A DNA stretch of 64,000 nt, taken from Mesorhizobium sangaii (GTDB lineage Bacteria; Pseudomonadota; Alphaproteobacteria; Rhizobiales; Rhizobiaceae). Location of the stretch: positions 744,001 to 808,000 of the forward strand of contig NZ_JACHEF010000002.1 in NCBI RefSeq assembly GCF_014207355.1. Direction: 5' to 3'. Below the pieces are notes generated by a model, which saw only the letters and a program-made list of their open reading frames with translations, was not told the origin of the DNA and did no database searches. The translations under genes and the position numbers were made by a program. Shown here in pieces: positions 34,496 to 42,688 of the stretch (position 1 is its first letter; every line of letters starts with the position of its first letter).

Positions 34496-34798
34496 CTACT
34501 TCACCGGGCCACGTGTGATGGTCGTGAGTTCTGCGATCACGTCAAACGCCTTGATGCTCAATGTCGGGTCACCTTTCATCTCCGCAATAATCGGCCCGTC
34601 CAGGAAGGCCTGCACCGCGGCGTCATCGTCGAACAGGTAGATCCCGCCGGCTTCGCTTTGGGCCTCGTTTATGATCCAGACCTTCCAGCGCAGGCCAGGT
34701 ACGTCCGCGATGGGTTGAGCATAGGGCAGGTTTTCTTTCTCGTACTCGGCCCTTGGCGCGTTGAGCTTGTAGTTGATTTGCAGGATTTTGGCCGACAT
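34496..34798 (-). CDS. YdhR-family monooxygenase-like protein
   Basis: Protein of 100 residues, the same size as YdhR, with a ferredoxin-like ABM fold. Typical parts are ILQINYKLNAPRAEYE, VPGLRWKVWIINEAQSEAGG and IYLFDDDAAVQAFLDG. YdhR proteins are thought to be mono-oxygenases for an unknown substrate. The start at 34798 gives the family length; no clear ribosome site is seen, so it may be translated by coupling to the gene 7 nt upstream. Confidence 0.85.
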   Translation of the reverse strand: MSAKILQINYKLNAPRAEYEKENLPYAQPIADVPGLRWKVWIINEAQSEAGGIYLFDDDAAVQAFLDGPIIAEMKGDPTLSIKAFDVIAELTTITRGPVK

Positions 34799-34805
34799 AG
34801 GAGTG

Positions 34806-35252
34806 CTACTTCGCGGCTGCGAGAAGATAGCCGCCCTCCCAATGCCAAATTTGCTTGTCATCGACCGTCACGTTCAGAATAGCTTGAAAGCCGGCCAACG
34901 TCCCGCTTCCTGCGGAGAACGCGCAATGTCCTGTTGGCGGTTTCGCGACGTCATAGACGATGCAATAACCAATCGCGGAGTCGCCTGGCCCGACGGCGAG
35001 AACGACGGAGCTGCTCGTAAATAGCGGGCTACTGAGAACAGGGCCATAATAAAGAACCTTGGTGCCAGCCGGTATTTCTTTCAGACTCGATTCGGTAATT
35101 GTACAGAAGCTCGGTGTTTCACCGTTGTAATCACTGCATTCCTTGGAAAATTTTAGAGGCGATAGCTTGGGCGCGCCGGTCGCCATCGCGGGCCAGCCGA
35201 ACGACACCGTAGCCAAGAAAGTCACTGCGAGAATTTTTCTCAAAGCAAACAT
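34806..35252 (-). CDS. Secreted hypothetical protein
   Basis: Protein of 148 residues with a clear signal peptide (basic start FALRKILAV, hydrophobic core, cleavage near AMA at about residue 24). The mature part has four Cys, two close together in ECSDYNGETPSFC, suggesting disulfides in the periplasm. I do not recognise the family. The ATG at 35252 has GGAG 7 nt upstream. It is followed by the YdhR-like gene in the same direction and is divergent from an HxlR regulator. The DNA is notably less GC-rich than the surroundings, which suggests transfer. Confidence 0.75.
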   Translation of the reverse strand: MFALRKILAVTFLATVSFGWPAMATGAPKLSPLKFSKECSDYNGETPSFCTITESSLKEIPAGTKVLYYGPVLSSPLFTSSSVVLAVGPGDSAIGYCIVYDVAKPPTGHCAFSAGSGTLAGFQAILNVTVDDKQIWHWEGGYLLAAAK

Positions 35253-35369
35253 TTTCTTGCTCCTAAGTCTGACCATCCGAGTTCAATCACCATGACGGCG
35301 GAAGGCGGGCAGGCGCTAGGGCAGCTTCAGAAGCGTTCCGCTTCAGATTGTGAACTGGCCTTAGACCTT

Positions 35370-35387
35370 CGCAAGGACTAACTTGCG
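35370..35387. promoter_or_regulatory. Candidate HxlR operator (CGCAAG-N6-CTTGCG)
   Basis: A perfect 6-bp inverted repeat 18 bp upstream of the HxlR start, in the divergent promoter gap with the secreted-protein operon. Position and symmetry suggest autoregulation. Confidence 0.45.
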
Positions 35388-35405
35388 GCAAAGGAGCGCC
35401 CGGCC

Positions 35406-36113
35406 ATGACGCGTCGGCCTTACGGACTGATCTGTCCGATCTCGCTTGCCTGCGAGATCCTTGAACCGCGCTGGACGATCCAAATCCTGACCGAACTCTG
35501 GAACGGCTCGACCCGCTTCAACGACATTCGCAAAGGGCTGGGCAACATCTCGTCCGCCATCCTGTCGAGGCGGCTCAAGGAGATGGAGTCGTCGGGCCTG
35601 GTCGAGCGCGTCGAGGACAAGGCGGCGGGCACCGTCAATTATTTCCGCACCGAGAAGGCAATCAAGCTCGAACCGGCGATGAACGCGCTGGCGGAATGGG
35701 CGCTATGCAACATCGAGGCGGAGATCGCGCTCAGCGGTGCGGATGCTTCAACCATCATGTGGGTCGTTCGGCGAATGATCGACCTCGCTGAACTGCCGCG
35801 GCGGCGCGCCGTCATCCGCTTCCATTTCCGCGACGATCCCCCACTGAAGTGTCCCAACTGCTGGTTTGTGGTCGAGCCAGGCGCGGACTTCCCCGAGCTA
35901 TGCTGGCTCGACCCCGGCCGGGATGTCGACCTTTACGTCGAGACCGGCGTTGTTTCACTAGGGGCCATCATCGAGGGCCATTCCAGCATCGAGCGCGAGA
36001 AAGAAACGGGCCGCCTTTTTCTGAGCGGCGACCCCGCCCTCGCCCGCAGCATGGACCGCTGGCTACGAACCTCGGTCTATGCAGCGCTCCATGGAATTGT
36101 CCAGCTTTCTTGA
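35406..36113 (+). CDS. HxlR-family regulator with C-terminal extension
   Basis: Regulator of 235 residues. The N-terminal 100 residues are an HxlR winged helix (CPISLACEILEPRWTIQIL, LGNISSAILSRRLKEM). HxlR proteins are usually about 110-150 residues; the extra C-terminal 120 residues have SCP2-like character seen in the longer HxlR variants, which may bind a hydrophobic ligand. The Cys in the CPIS segment is the family redox/electrophile-sensing position. It probably controls the divergent secreted-protein/YdhR operon. Confidence 0.88.
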   Translation: MTRRPYGLICPISLACEILEPRWTIQILTELWNGSTRFNDIRKGLGNISSAILSRRLKEMESSGLVERVEDKAAGTVNYFRTEKAIKLEPAMNALAEWALCNIEAEIALSGADASTIMWVVRRMIDLAELPRRRAVIRFHFRDDPPLKCPNCWFVVEPGADFPELCWLDPGRDVDLYVETGVVSLGAIIEGHSSIEREKETGRLFLSGDPALARSMDRWLRTSVYAALHGIVQLS

Positions 36114-36189
36114 AAGCCATATTGGGGTTGCAGCCTTGTTCAACCCGCCCAGGACGAATGGGTCATATGGGCTTGCCTCAAAAGCTATA

Positions 36190-36261
36190 GCGCAAACAAT
36201 AAGATAGCGGTGCCCAGTTTCATCCTGTCCGGCGCGCCATTTGTGAACAAAACTGGACACT
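36190..36261 (-). repeat. tRNA-3'-end-like palindromic repeat R2 (inverted)
   Basis: Reads on the plus strand GGTGCCCAGTTTCATCCTG, then TCCGGCGCGCCATTTGTGAACAAAACTGG. This is the reverse complement of repeats R3 and R4, with about 12 bp of the trailer side deleted. The part AGTTTCATCCTGTCCGGCGC resembles the T-arm and acceptor of a tRNA. Confidence 0.8.
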
Positions 36262-36312
36262 CCTGCCGGAGCCGCCCATCGCCAGACCTTCCAGAAGCCA
36301 GCTTGGTCGAGG

Positions 36313-37275
36313 TCAATCGGCGACTTCTGCTTCCAGGACGTCCCCTTGCCTTCGGCCACCGTCAGACCGGCGAGCTGCTCGATAACGGCCAGGCGATAGG
36401 CCATGATGTCGATGGAACAGCTTCGAAAACGCGGCCGGGGTCTCGTAGCCGACACGGGTCGCAATCCTTGCAATCCCCTCGTCGCTTGTTTCGAGCAGAA
36501 ACGCAGCCTCCGACATCCGGCGTGCGATCAGATAACGGTACATGGACTGGCCGACGAGGTTGGTGAAGCGAGCTGAAAACGCCGAGCGACCGAGCCCCAC
36601 CCGCTGCCCTAGGTCGCCTAGGGTCCAGGGTTGATCCGGCCGTTCGTGAATCAACTGAAGCGCCGGTCCTATGTGCGGGTCCGCCATCGCCCCCAGCCAC
36701 CCGCCTTCTCCGGAATCGAGAGACTTGATCCAGCTTCGCAACACCTCAACGAAGAGCACTTCTGTCAGTCGTGAGAGTGCGACGCCTTGCCCGGGACGCG
36801 CGAGCGCCGACTCGCTCACCATGCGTTGCAGAATTGCCTCGAGCCATCCGCCGTCTTCCGTCGGCTTCAGGAGAAGCAGGGGCGGAAGTAATTCCAACAC
36901 GCTGCCGCGCGAGGGCCGCTCCACAGTGAAATTGCCACAGATCATCGTCGAGAGCGGCTGCGCGTTGCCTCCATGACGAACGACGCCAAGACGTCCGGGC
37001 AGTCGATCGAGGTCCGGAATCGGTAACGGCTTCGTCCGGCGGTCCGAATAAATCACGTGAGGCTCGCCGCGTGTGACGACGACAAAGTCGCCCGCGGTCA
37101 TGTGGAGTTCTCGTCCCTGATCAAGCTCGAGGGTAGCTGAGCCACGATTGAGATAATGGAACAGGGCGTAGGGGCGCGCTGGCAAAGCCAGATTCCATGG
37201 ATGGCCCAGCTCGAAGTGGAAGAGCAGAGTCCCACCGAGGCGAATGCGATCGAGCACTTGGGCGAGGATGTCCAT
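36313..37275 (-). CDS. AraC-family regulator (cupin_6 N-terminus)
   Basis: Regulator of 320 residues. The N-terminal domain (about 1-180) has the AraC-type cupin seen in regulators next to alpha/beta hydrolases (GGTLLFHFELGHPWNLALP, GDFVVVTRGEPHVIYS). The C-terminal HTH pair (about 215-310) contains WTLGDLGQRVGLGRSAFSARF and IARIATRVGYETPAAFSKLF. The ATG at 37275 is tight against an upstream GGGAGG, so an alternative start near it cannot be excluded. It is divergent from the secreted hydrolase, with an inverted repeat in between. Confidence 0.88.
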   Translation of the reverse strand: MDILAQVLDRIRLGGTLLFHFELGHPWNLALPARPYALFHYLNRGSATLELDQGRELHMTAGDFVVVTRGEPHVIYSDRRTKPLPIPDLDRLPGRLGVVRHGGNAQPLSTMICGNFTVERPSRGSVLELLPPLLLLKPTEDGGWLEAILQRMVSESALARPGQGVALSRLTEVLFVEVLRSWIKSLDSGEGGWLGAMADPHIGPALQLIHERPDQPWTLGDLGQRVGLGRSAFSARFTNLVGQSMYRYLIARRMSEAAFLLETSDEGIARIATRVGYETPAAFSKLFHRHHGLSPGRYRAARRSDGGRRQGDVLEAEVAD

Positions 37276-37312
37276 CCTCCCGATGTTAATACGACGGACG
37301 GTCAGACACAAT

Positions 37313-37342
37313 ATTCGGACGATTGATGCCTAACGTCCGAAT
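37313..37342. promoter_or_regulatory. Candidate AraC operator (ATTCGGAC-N14-GTCCGAAT)
   Basis: A perfect 8-bp inverted repeat whose arm centres are 22 bp apart, i.e. two helical turns, in the divergent gap between the AraC gene and the secreted hydrolase. It fits a regulator with two HTH motifs or a dimer. Binding is inferred. Confidence 0.5.
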
Positions 37343-37482
37343 GCTCCACGTAGTACCTGATCTCAAGTCGAGCCAACAGGTCGCGGGCAACCATTGCGCA
37401 AACGGCAGATGGGAGAACCGCGACTTGTGCCGACACGCCTGCCCCGGACCCGCGTCGTCCGTCATCTCAACAGGAGCAATCA

Positions 37483-38253
37483 ATGCGAAATCTTCTACTC
37501 TCAGTCGCCACCGTCCTCATGGCCGGAGTAACACTTGCCGCCCCTGTCCAATCAGCTCAACTGCCCAAGGGCGCGGCTCACAATATCGTGCTCGTCCATG
37601 GCGCTTTCGTCGACGAGACGAGCTGGAAGCCGGTTGCCGATATCCTCACGAAGAAGGGCTACAACGTAACGCTTGTCGAAAACCCGCTCACTTCCCTCGC
37701 AGCGGACGTCGATGCCACCAAACAGGCGCTCGCGAAACAGAACGGGAAGACCGTTCTCGTTGGCCACTCTTGGGGCGGTGTGGTCATCACGCAAGCAGGT
37801 GACGATCCAAAAGTCTCGGCGCTCGTCTACGTCTCCGCATTCGCGCCCGACGTGGGAGAATCTCTGGCGAGCTTATCCAAGAGCGGTCCGGCAACCGAAG
37901 GCGCCGCGGCGATCCATCCCGACGAAAAGGGCAACCTCTACATCGATCCCAAAGTGTTTCCTTCGGCAGTCGCGGCTGACCTTCCTCCGGAGATCGCCGA
38001 ATCCTTGGCAAACCATCAGCTCCCGTTGAACCACACGGCGTTCGAGGCTCCCGTCGGTAAGGCAGCTTGGCGCGACAAGCCGACGTTCTATGTGATCAGC
38101 ACGAAGGACAAGGTCATCGCACCCGAGGTCCAGAAGATATTCGCCAACAGGATGAAGGCCCAGACGAAGGAGGTCGCCGGCAGCCATGCCTCCCTCGTCG
38201 TCCACGCGAAGGAAGTCGCCGCGGTGATTGAAAAGGCCGCACTCGTGAAGTGA
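37483..38253 (+). CDS. Secreted alpha/beta hydrolase, paralogue A
   Basis: Periplasmic hydrolase of 256 residues with a signal peptide cleaved near VQSA (about residue 25). It has the oxyanion strand VLVHGAFVDETSW, the nucleophile elbow GHSWGG, an acidic residue in ISTKDKVIAPE and a C-terminal catalytic His in SHASLVVHAKEV. The family is close to salicylate-esterase/acetone-cyanohydrin-lyase-like esterases. A second copy with the same motif order is at 49198-49956. The AraC regulator is divergent; a hairpin follows the stop. Confidence 0.9.
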   Translation: MRNLLLSVATVLMAGVTLAAPVQSAQLPKGAAHNIVLVHGAFVDETSWKPVADILTKKGYNVTLVENPLTSLAADVDATKQALAKQNGKTVLVGHSWGGVVITQAGDDPKVSALVYVSAFAPDVGESLASLSKSGPATEGAAAIHPDEKGNLYIDPKVFPSAVAADLPPEIAESLANHQLPLNHTAFEAPVGKAAWRDKPTFYVISTKDKVIAPEVQKIFANRMKAQTKEVAGSHASLVVHAKEVAAVIEKAALVK

Positions 38254-38260
38254 CGATACC

Positions 38261-38286
38261 GCTCCCGGCACTTTCGTGCCGGGAGC
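38261..38286 (+). terminator. Strong hairpin after alpha/beta hydrolase gene
   Basis: A perfect 11-bp stem (GCTCCCGGCAC/GTGCCGGGAGC) with a 4-nt loop begins 8 bp after the stop. There is no T-run, so it may be a weak terminator or an mRNA-stabilising end. Confidence 0.55.
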
Positions 38287-38399
38287 ACGCGTGCTCGGCG
38301 GACTATGGAATGCCTTGGACCGCGAGCGGCTCAGACCTAGCCAAAACCGCACCAGCTACCCCCACTCGATTATTTCATGACAAGTATCCGGAGGATGAC

Positions 38400-39260
38400 A
38401 TGACTGAGTTCGACACCGCGAGCCAGGACGCCGCCACGCTAGAAACGGCACCCACCCGTTACATCGAAGGCAGCGGTATTCGCTTCGCCTATCGCCGCCT
38501 CGGCCCATCGACCGGAACGGCGCTGGTTCTCCTGCAGCATTTCTCGGGCAACATCGACGCGTGGGACCCCGCCGTCGTGAATGGCCTGGCCGCCGATCGA
38601 CCGGTGATCGCTTTCGATAACACCGGGGTTGGCCGCTCGACAGGCCAAACGCCCGACAACATCGGGGCGATGGCCCGAGACGCGGTCGCTTTTATCAAAC
38701 TGCTCGGCCTCCCCGAAGTCGATCTTCTGGGCTTTTCCCTCGGCGGCTGCGTCGCCCAGCAGATCGCTGCCGAGCACGGACGGCTGGTCCGCAAGCTAAT
38801 CCTCGTCGGCACCGCTCCGAAAGGCGGAGAGGAACACCTGTTGACGGTTCTCCAGGACGCGTTTTCCCAAACCGAGGCGCCGGACGTCCGCCTGCCGCTA
38901 TTCTTCACGAAGTCGTCCGCCAGCCAATCGGCCGGCCTGGCATTCCTGAAACGGGCGAAGGTGCGTAGGGAAGATCGGGACACCGATAACGGCGGCGCGG
39001 TGACGGATCGGCAGGCCAAGGCGCTTATTACTTGGTGCGCCACACCTGATCCCGAGCACGCCATTCTGCGCGCCATCCGCCAGCCCGTCCTTGTGGTCAG
39101 CGGCAGCCACGACACCATGCTGCCGGCGGACAACGCCTACGCAATGTTCAAGGCTCTAAGCAACGCCCAGCTGGTCCTCTATCCCGATTCCGGCCACGGC
39201 GCGCTGTTTCAGTACCACGAATTGTTCGTCAGCCACGTCCGGACCTTCCTGGAAGCGTAA
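38400..39260 (+). CDS. Alpha/beta hydrolase (cytoplasmic)
   Basis: Hydrolase of 286 residues without signal peptide. The oxyanion region is VLLQHFSGNIDAWDP, the nucleophile elbow GFSLGGCVA, the acid Asp in VSGSHDTMLP and the base His in YPDSGHGALFQ. It matches the haloperoxidase/3-oxoadipate-enol-lactonase-like group. The ATG at 38400 has GGAGG 5 nt upstream; the open frame runs back to 38250 inside a hairpin. It is weakly linked to the secreted hydrolase (147-bp gap) and may be a separate unit. Confidence 0.88.
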   Translation: MTEFDTASQDAATLETAPTRYIEGSGIRFAYRRLGPSTGTALVLLQHFSGNIDAWDPAVVNGLAADRPVIAFDNTGVGRSTGQTPDNIGAMARDAVAFIKLLGLPEVDLLGFSLGGCVAQQIAAEHGRLVRKLILVGTAPKGGEEHLLTVLQDAFSQTEAPDVRLPLFFTKSSASQSAGLAFLKRAKVRREDRDTDNGGAVTDRQAKALITWCATPDPEHAILRAIRQPVLVVSGSHDTMLPADNAYAMFKALSNAQLVLYPDSGHGALFQYHELFVSHVRTFLEA

Positions 39261-39328
39261 TCGGCGGTTGCATAATCCCGGCGCGATCGGTCGCACCTTT
39301 GTTCTTGAGAGCTCTTGCGGAGAAAGAA

Positions 39329-39823
39329 ATGACAATCGCAAAGATCGAGGTTGAGCGTTTCAGCCTGACGTGTTCCAAACCATTCGACGCCGTTGTGGCC
39401 GCGCTCAAGTCAGCGGTCGGGCAACCTGACATGGTCGAATTTTTCAAGGCGACGAGGGCTGCAAATTCCTTCTCGGATTTGGAGCGCGTTGTGCAAAACG
39501 GCCAAGGCCGCACAGGTCTCATGCTCTTCGCGGAATTCGACCTGGGCGCCATTCTGCGCCGCGAAACTGGAGGCGACACTCCTAAGAGCATGCGGTTTTT
39601 GGTGGGCAATCCACTCATCATGAAAGAAATGGTCAAGCACGTTCCGGATGCTGGATCTTACGCTCCAGTCACAGTCCTTCTTGATCAACGTGCCGATGGC
39701 GTGCATTTGTCCTATGACAAAATGGAGAGTTATCTGCTCTCTTATGGTAGTTTGGAGGCTCTTGCTGTCGCCCGCGATCTTGATGCGAAAATCACAACCT
39801 TGTTACGCGAATGCGCAAGCTAA
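39329..39823 (+). CDS. DUF302-like protein
   Basis: Protein of 164 residues with DUF302 features: a FSLTCSKPFDAVVAALKSAVG start, RTGLMLFAEFDLGAILRRE and FLVGNPLIMKEMVKHVPDAG. No catalytic residues can be named; some DUF302 proteins bind haem or small ligands but function is unknown. The ATG at 39329 has GGAG 6 nt upstream. It follows the alpha/beta hydrolase by 68 bp on the same strand and could be co-transcribed. Confidence 0.8.
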   Translation: MTIAKIEVERFSLTCSKPFDAVVAALKSAVGQPDMVEFFKATRAANSFSDLERVVQNGQGRTGLMLFAEFDLGAILRRETGGDTPKSMRFLVGNPLIMKEMVKHVPDAGSYAPVTVLLDQRADGVHLSYDKMESYLLSYGSLEALAVARDLDAKITTLLRECAS

Positions 39824-39879
39824 ACTTTCCTGATGACGTTCAGACTGATGGAAGTGAGAGTCCGTCCCGAAAACGCATG

Positions 39880-40056
39880 ACCTCTCGCGAGGCTCACCGC
39901 GTAAGGGCCGATCAGCGATCCGAGGCGGCCAATGGAAGATGCGAAACCGCCACCTGTCGCGCGGCATCTCGCTGGATAAGGCTCCGGAGTGTACGTGTAG
40001 ATGACTGAGCCGAGGAGAAATGTCATCATTGCGAAGCCCAGGCGGGATCGATCGGC
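39880..40056 (-). pseudogene. Remnant of an MFS transporter
   Basis: About 60 residues of a minus-strand frame read like transmembrane helices 10-11 of a sugar-porter-type MFS protein (FLLGSVIYTYTPEPYP, ATGGGFASSIGRLGSLIGPY, AVSLA). There is no room for the rest of a 400-residue carrier, and no continuation is seen on either side. It is part of the 418-bp gap between the DUF302 and DUF4239 genes, which holds nothing else. Confidence 0.65.
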
Positions 40057-40241
40057 GGGCAATCGGGATTCCTCCTGTCGCAAGCACCCACTGCGATGCG
40101 ATTAATAAATCATGTCTTTCGACCGGCGCTGGCAGCCGTGCGTAGAGATTGTTGACACGATGGAACACAGTGGCATTGCCACGAGTGGAACGACGGCCCT
40201 ACAAACGCCTGCCGACGAATTCTCAGGATAGGGCAGGCGCT

Positions 40242-41033
40242 ATGAGTGGCTGGTTGCACACTCTTCCACTCGCTTGGATGGCTCTCGTCGTGTTCGGGGC
40301 CACCTATATCGTCGCGTTCATCTTGCACCAAGTCATCGCCGCTCTGTCTGCGGGCTCCACGGCGCGGTCATTCAAGGCGCTTTCGCCTGGCATGTTGCCG
40401 CCGCTCGGTATCATCTTTGGCTTATTTGTGGCGTTCACCGCGGCTCAGGTCTGGAGCGACAACGATCACGCCAATGCGGCAGTCGATCGCGAGGCCAGTG
40501 CATTGCGGTCGGTCGTGGTTCTGGCGAGCAGCTTTCCCGGGGAGCCCGAGGCGCGCTTACGGACGCTGGTGCGCAGCTATATCGAGGAAACGACGAGCCA
40601 GGAGTGGCCGCTGATGGCCGAGAGCGCGGCGACCCTCACCATAATCCCGCCAGCGCTTAACGAGGCGCTGCGGACGACGCTGGCTTTGACGCCAAGCAAT
40701 CCCGGCCAGGAGATCGCGCAGCGCGAGATGACGAGGTGGCTTGAAGACGCCTTCGAGGCGCGTCGCCAACGGATTCTCGTCAGCGCCGCACAAGTCAACC
40801 CCACGAAGTGGGCCTGCCTGATCCTGCAAGCCTTCTGTGCTCTTCTCGCGATCGCGGTCGTTCACAGTGATAACCGAATGGCGTCGGCGATCGCTCTTGG
40901 AAGTTTTGCGACCGGCGTAGCGGCATCCGTTCTCTTGATTCTCGCCCACGATCGGCCCTTCACGGGAGAGATCGCAGTATCGCCGCAGCCGTTGCTGCAA
41001 GTTATGCCGGAAGCCAAAGCGGGCGGCGGATGA
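40242..41033 (+). CDS. DUF4239 (bestrophin-like) membrane protein
   Basis: Protein of 263 residues with about four hydrophobic helices (around residues 8-28, 45-66, 185-205 and 212-232) and a long hydrophilic middle. The pattern FGLFVAFTAAQVWSDNDHAN and VDREASALRSVVVLA is that of the DUF4239 family, distant relatives of bestrophin channels. A role in ion flux is possible but not known. It stands alone; the 289 bp after it hold nothing recognisable. Confidence 0.8.
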   Translation: MSGWLHTLPLAWMALVVFGATYIVAFILHQVIAALSAGSTARSFKALSPGMLPPLGIIFGLFVAFTAAQVWSDNDHANAAVDREASALRSVVVLASSFPGEPEARLRTLVRSYIEETTSQEWPLMAESAATLTIIPPALNEALRTTLALTPSNPGQEIAQREMTRWLEDAFEARRQRILVSAAQVNPTKWACLILQAFCALLAIAVVHSDNRMASAIALGSFATGVAASVLLILAHDRPFTGEIAVSPQPLLQVMPEAKAGGG

Positions 41034-41322
41034 TACAGGTAGGAGTGCAGAGACGGGTAAATTGCCACTCCGGCGTGGCGCCGGTGACAATGACTGTCTT
41101 CGGGATCATTCTGACAGTCAGCGACAGGATCGCCTCGCGGCACTGAGGAAGCTGAAGCCAATGTCAGCAATTGGTGCAATCAAGACGTCCGGCCCTGTCG
41201 CTGGCCACGTCTGCTTTCAGGCAGCGGTTAAGCCAATCTCTTCGGCCAACATGAGGCGCAAAGCAGCCATGCCGTCGTCGCGTTGTGAGACTCTGATTTG
41301 GTGACAAGCAAAACAGCGGCCC

Positions 41323-41835
41323 CTACGACTCGTCCCTCTCATCGCGCAAATTAGACACAACGCGGCGGTTCTGCGACCTGCAGGCGGCGTTGGGGCAGTC
41401 GCGGACGAGCCTGTCCTTGCCGTAGCCCTTGGCCCACATGCGGTTGCGGTCTATGCCGCCGGCGGCGAGGTAGTCCATCACCGCATCGGCGCGCTTCTGC
41501 GACAGCGCCGTTTCACTTGCGCTGGGATCGTCGGCGAAACCCTGCAGTTTGAGCAGCCAGCGCGGATACTTTGCTAACCAGGCGATCTGGGTGTCGAGGG
41601 TGGCCTTGGCGACAGAATCGAGCGCGGCCGAACCTTGCGTGAAATAGGTGCGGCGGCCGACATTGAGGATAAAATCCTCCTCGCTGCCCGGCTGCACGTT
41701 CTGGAAGCCGGCAACCTCGGCGTTGGTGACGTCGGGCGTGGGAGGGGCCAGCGTGTTGCTGGTCGAGCAGGATGCGGCCAGCACCAGCAGGCTGGCGGCG
41801 AGCAGCCGGCGCGTGTTTTCAATCATGCGGTTCAT
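41323..41835 (-). CDS. OmpA-family lipoprotein
   Basis: Protein of 170 residues. The N-terminus ends in a lipobox-like LVLAASC near residue 23, so it is likely lipidated. The C-terminal 110 residues are an OmpA/Pal peptidoglycan-binding domain: YFTQGSAALDSVAK, GFADDPSASETALSQKRAD, VMDYLAAGGIDRNRMWAKGYG and QNRRVVSNL. It resembles Pal but is not located beside tolQRAB. Its start is 10 nt after the L,D-transpeptidase stop, so both act at the cell wall from one transcript. Confidence 0.88.
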   Translation of the reverse strand: MNRMIENTRRLLAASLLVLAASCSTSNTLAPPTPDVTNAEVAGFQNVQPGSEEDFILNVGRRTYFTQGSAALDSVAKATLDTQIAWLAKYPRWLLKLQGFADDPSASETALSQKRADAVMDYLAAGGIDRNRMWAKGYGKDRLVRDCPNAACRSQNRRVVSNLRDERDES

Positions 41836-41845
41836 GAGGCGCCAA

Positions 41846-42505
41846 TCATTCGACAGTGGTGGAAGCGGGCGCCTGGTCGGCGATGTGCGGTAGGACCTCC
41901 ACCGCGGTGCCGATCGGGCACCGCTGGTAGAGGTCGATGATGTCTTCCGGGAACATGCGGATGCAGCCGCTGGAAGCGTCGGTGCCGATGCTCCATGGCT
42001 CCAGCGTGCCATGCAGGCGGTAGCCGATGTCGGCGCCGTCGCGGTACAGATAGAGCGCGCGCGGCCCGAGCGGATTGTTGGACGCGCCGCCTGCGATCAT
42101 GGGCGGTAGGTCCGGCCTGCGCTTACGCATTTCGGGGGGCGGGACCCATTGCGGCCACAGCGCGCGGCGGTCGATCGTCGCGCGGCCGTACCATTTGAAG
42201 CCGTCCTTGCCGACGCCGACGCCGTAGCGGATGGCGGTCTTGTTTTCCATGATGAGGTAGAGGAAGTGGTGGCGGGTATCGACCACGACGGTGCCGACCG
42301 GCTCGCTGCTGAAATACTTGACGATCTGGCGATGCCATTTCTTGTCGATCTTGGCGAAGTTGGTCTTGCGATAGACAAAATTGTTGTCGCTGGCGGTACC
42401 GGCGAAAAAGGATTTTGCCGTCGCGGCTTGAACACTATTGCCGGTTGCACCGACCGCGACCAGCGCCAGGCCGCCGAGCACGACACCCCTGCGTGATAAA
42501 ACCAT
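41846..42505 (-). CDS. L,D-transpeptidase (YkuD domain)
   Basis: Periplasmic enzyme of 219 residues that cross-links peptidoglycan or ties lipoproteins to it. It has a twin-Arg-like SRRGVVLGGLALVA export signal. The catalytic motif HGTLEPWSIGTDASSGCIRM gives the His and the nucleophilic Cys. The ATG at 42505 has GGGGGA 6 nt upstream. It is co-transcribed with the OmpA-type lipoprotein. Confidence 0.92.
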   Translation of the reverse strand: MVLSRRGVVLGGLALVAVGATGNSVQAATAKSFFAGTASDNNFVYRKTNFAKIDKKWHRQIVKYFSSEPVGTVVVDTRHHFLYLIMENKTAIRYGVGVGKDGFKWYGRATIDRRALWPQWVPPPEMRKRRPDLPPMIAGGASNNPLGPRALYLYRDGADIGYRLHGTLEPWSIGTDASSGCIRMFPEDIIDLYQRCPIGTAVEVLPHIADQAPASTTVE

Positions 42506-42688
42506 CGGCAATCCCCCATGCCTTAAGCCTGGCGGACCATAATTGAGAATTATTTCGCCTCAAAGTGGAAAATGCGTCAGTTAGCCGCAAGCGGACTGGC
42601 AAGCTTTTGGGGGTGAAGCGCCACAAGCTGCCATTCCACTTCCGACCTCATCCCGGAGGGCAAGCCGGCATCGGAGCTCCCCCCGCGA

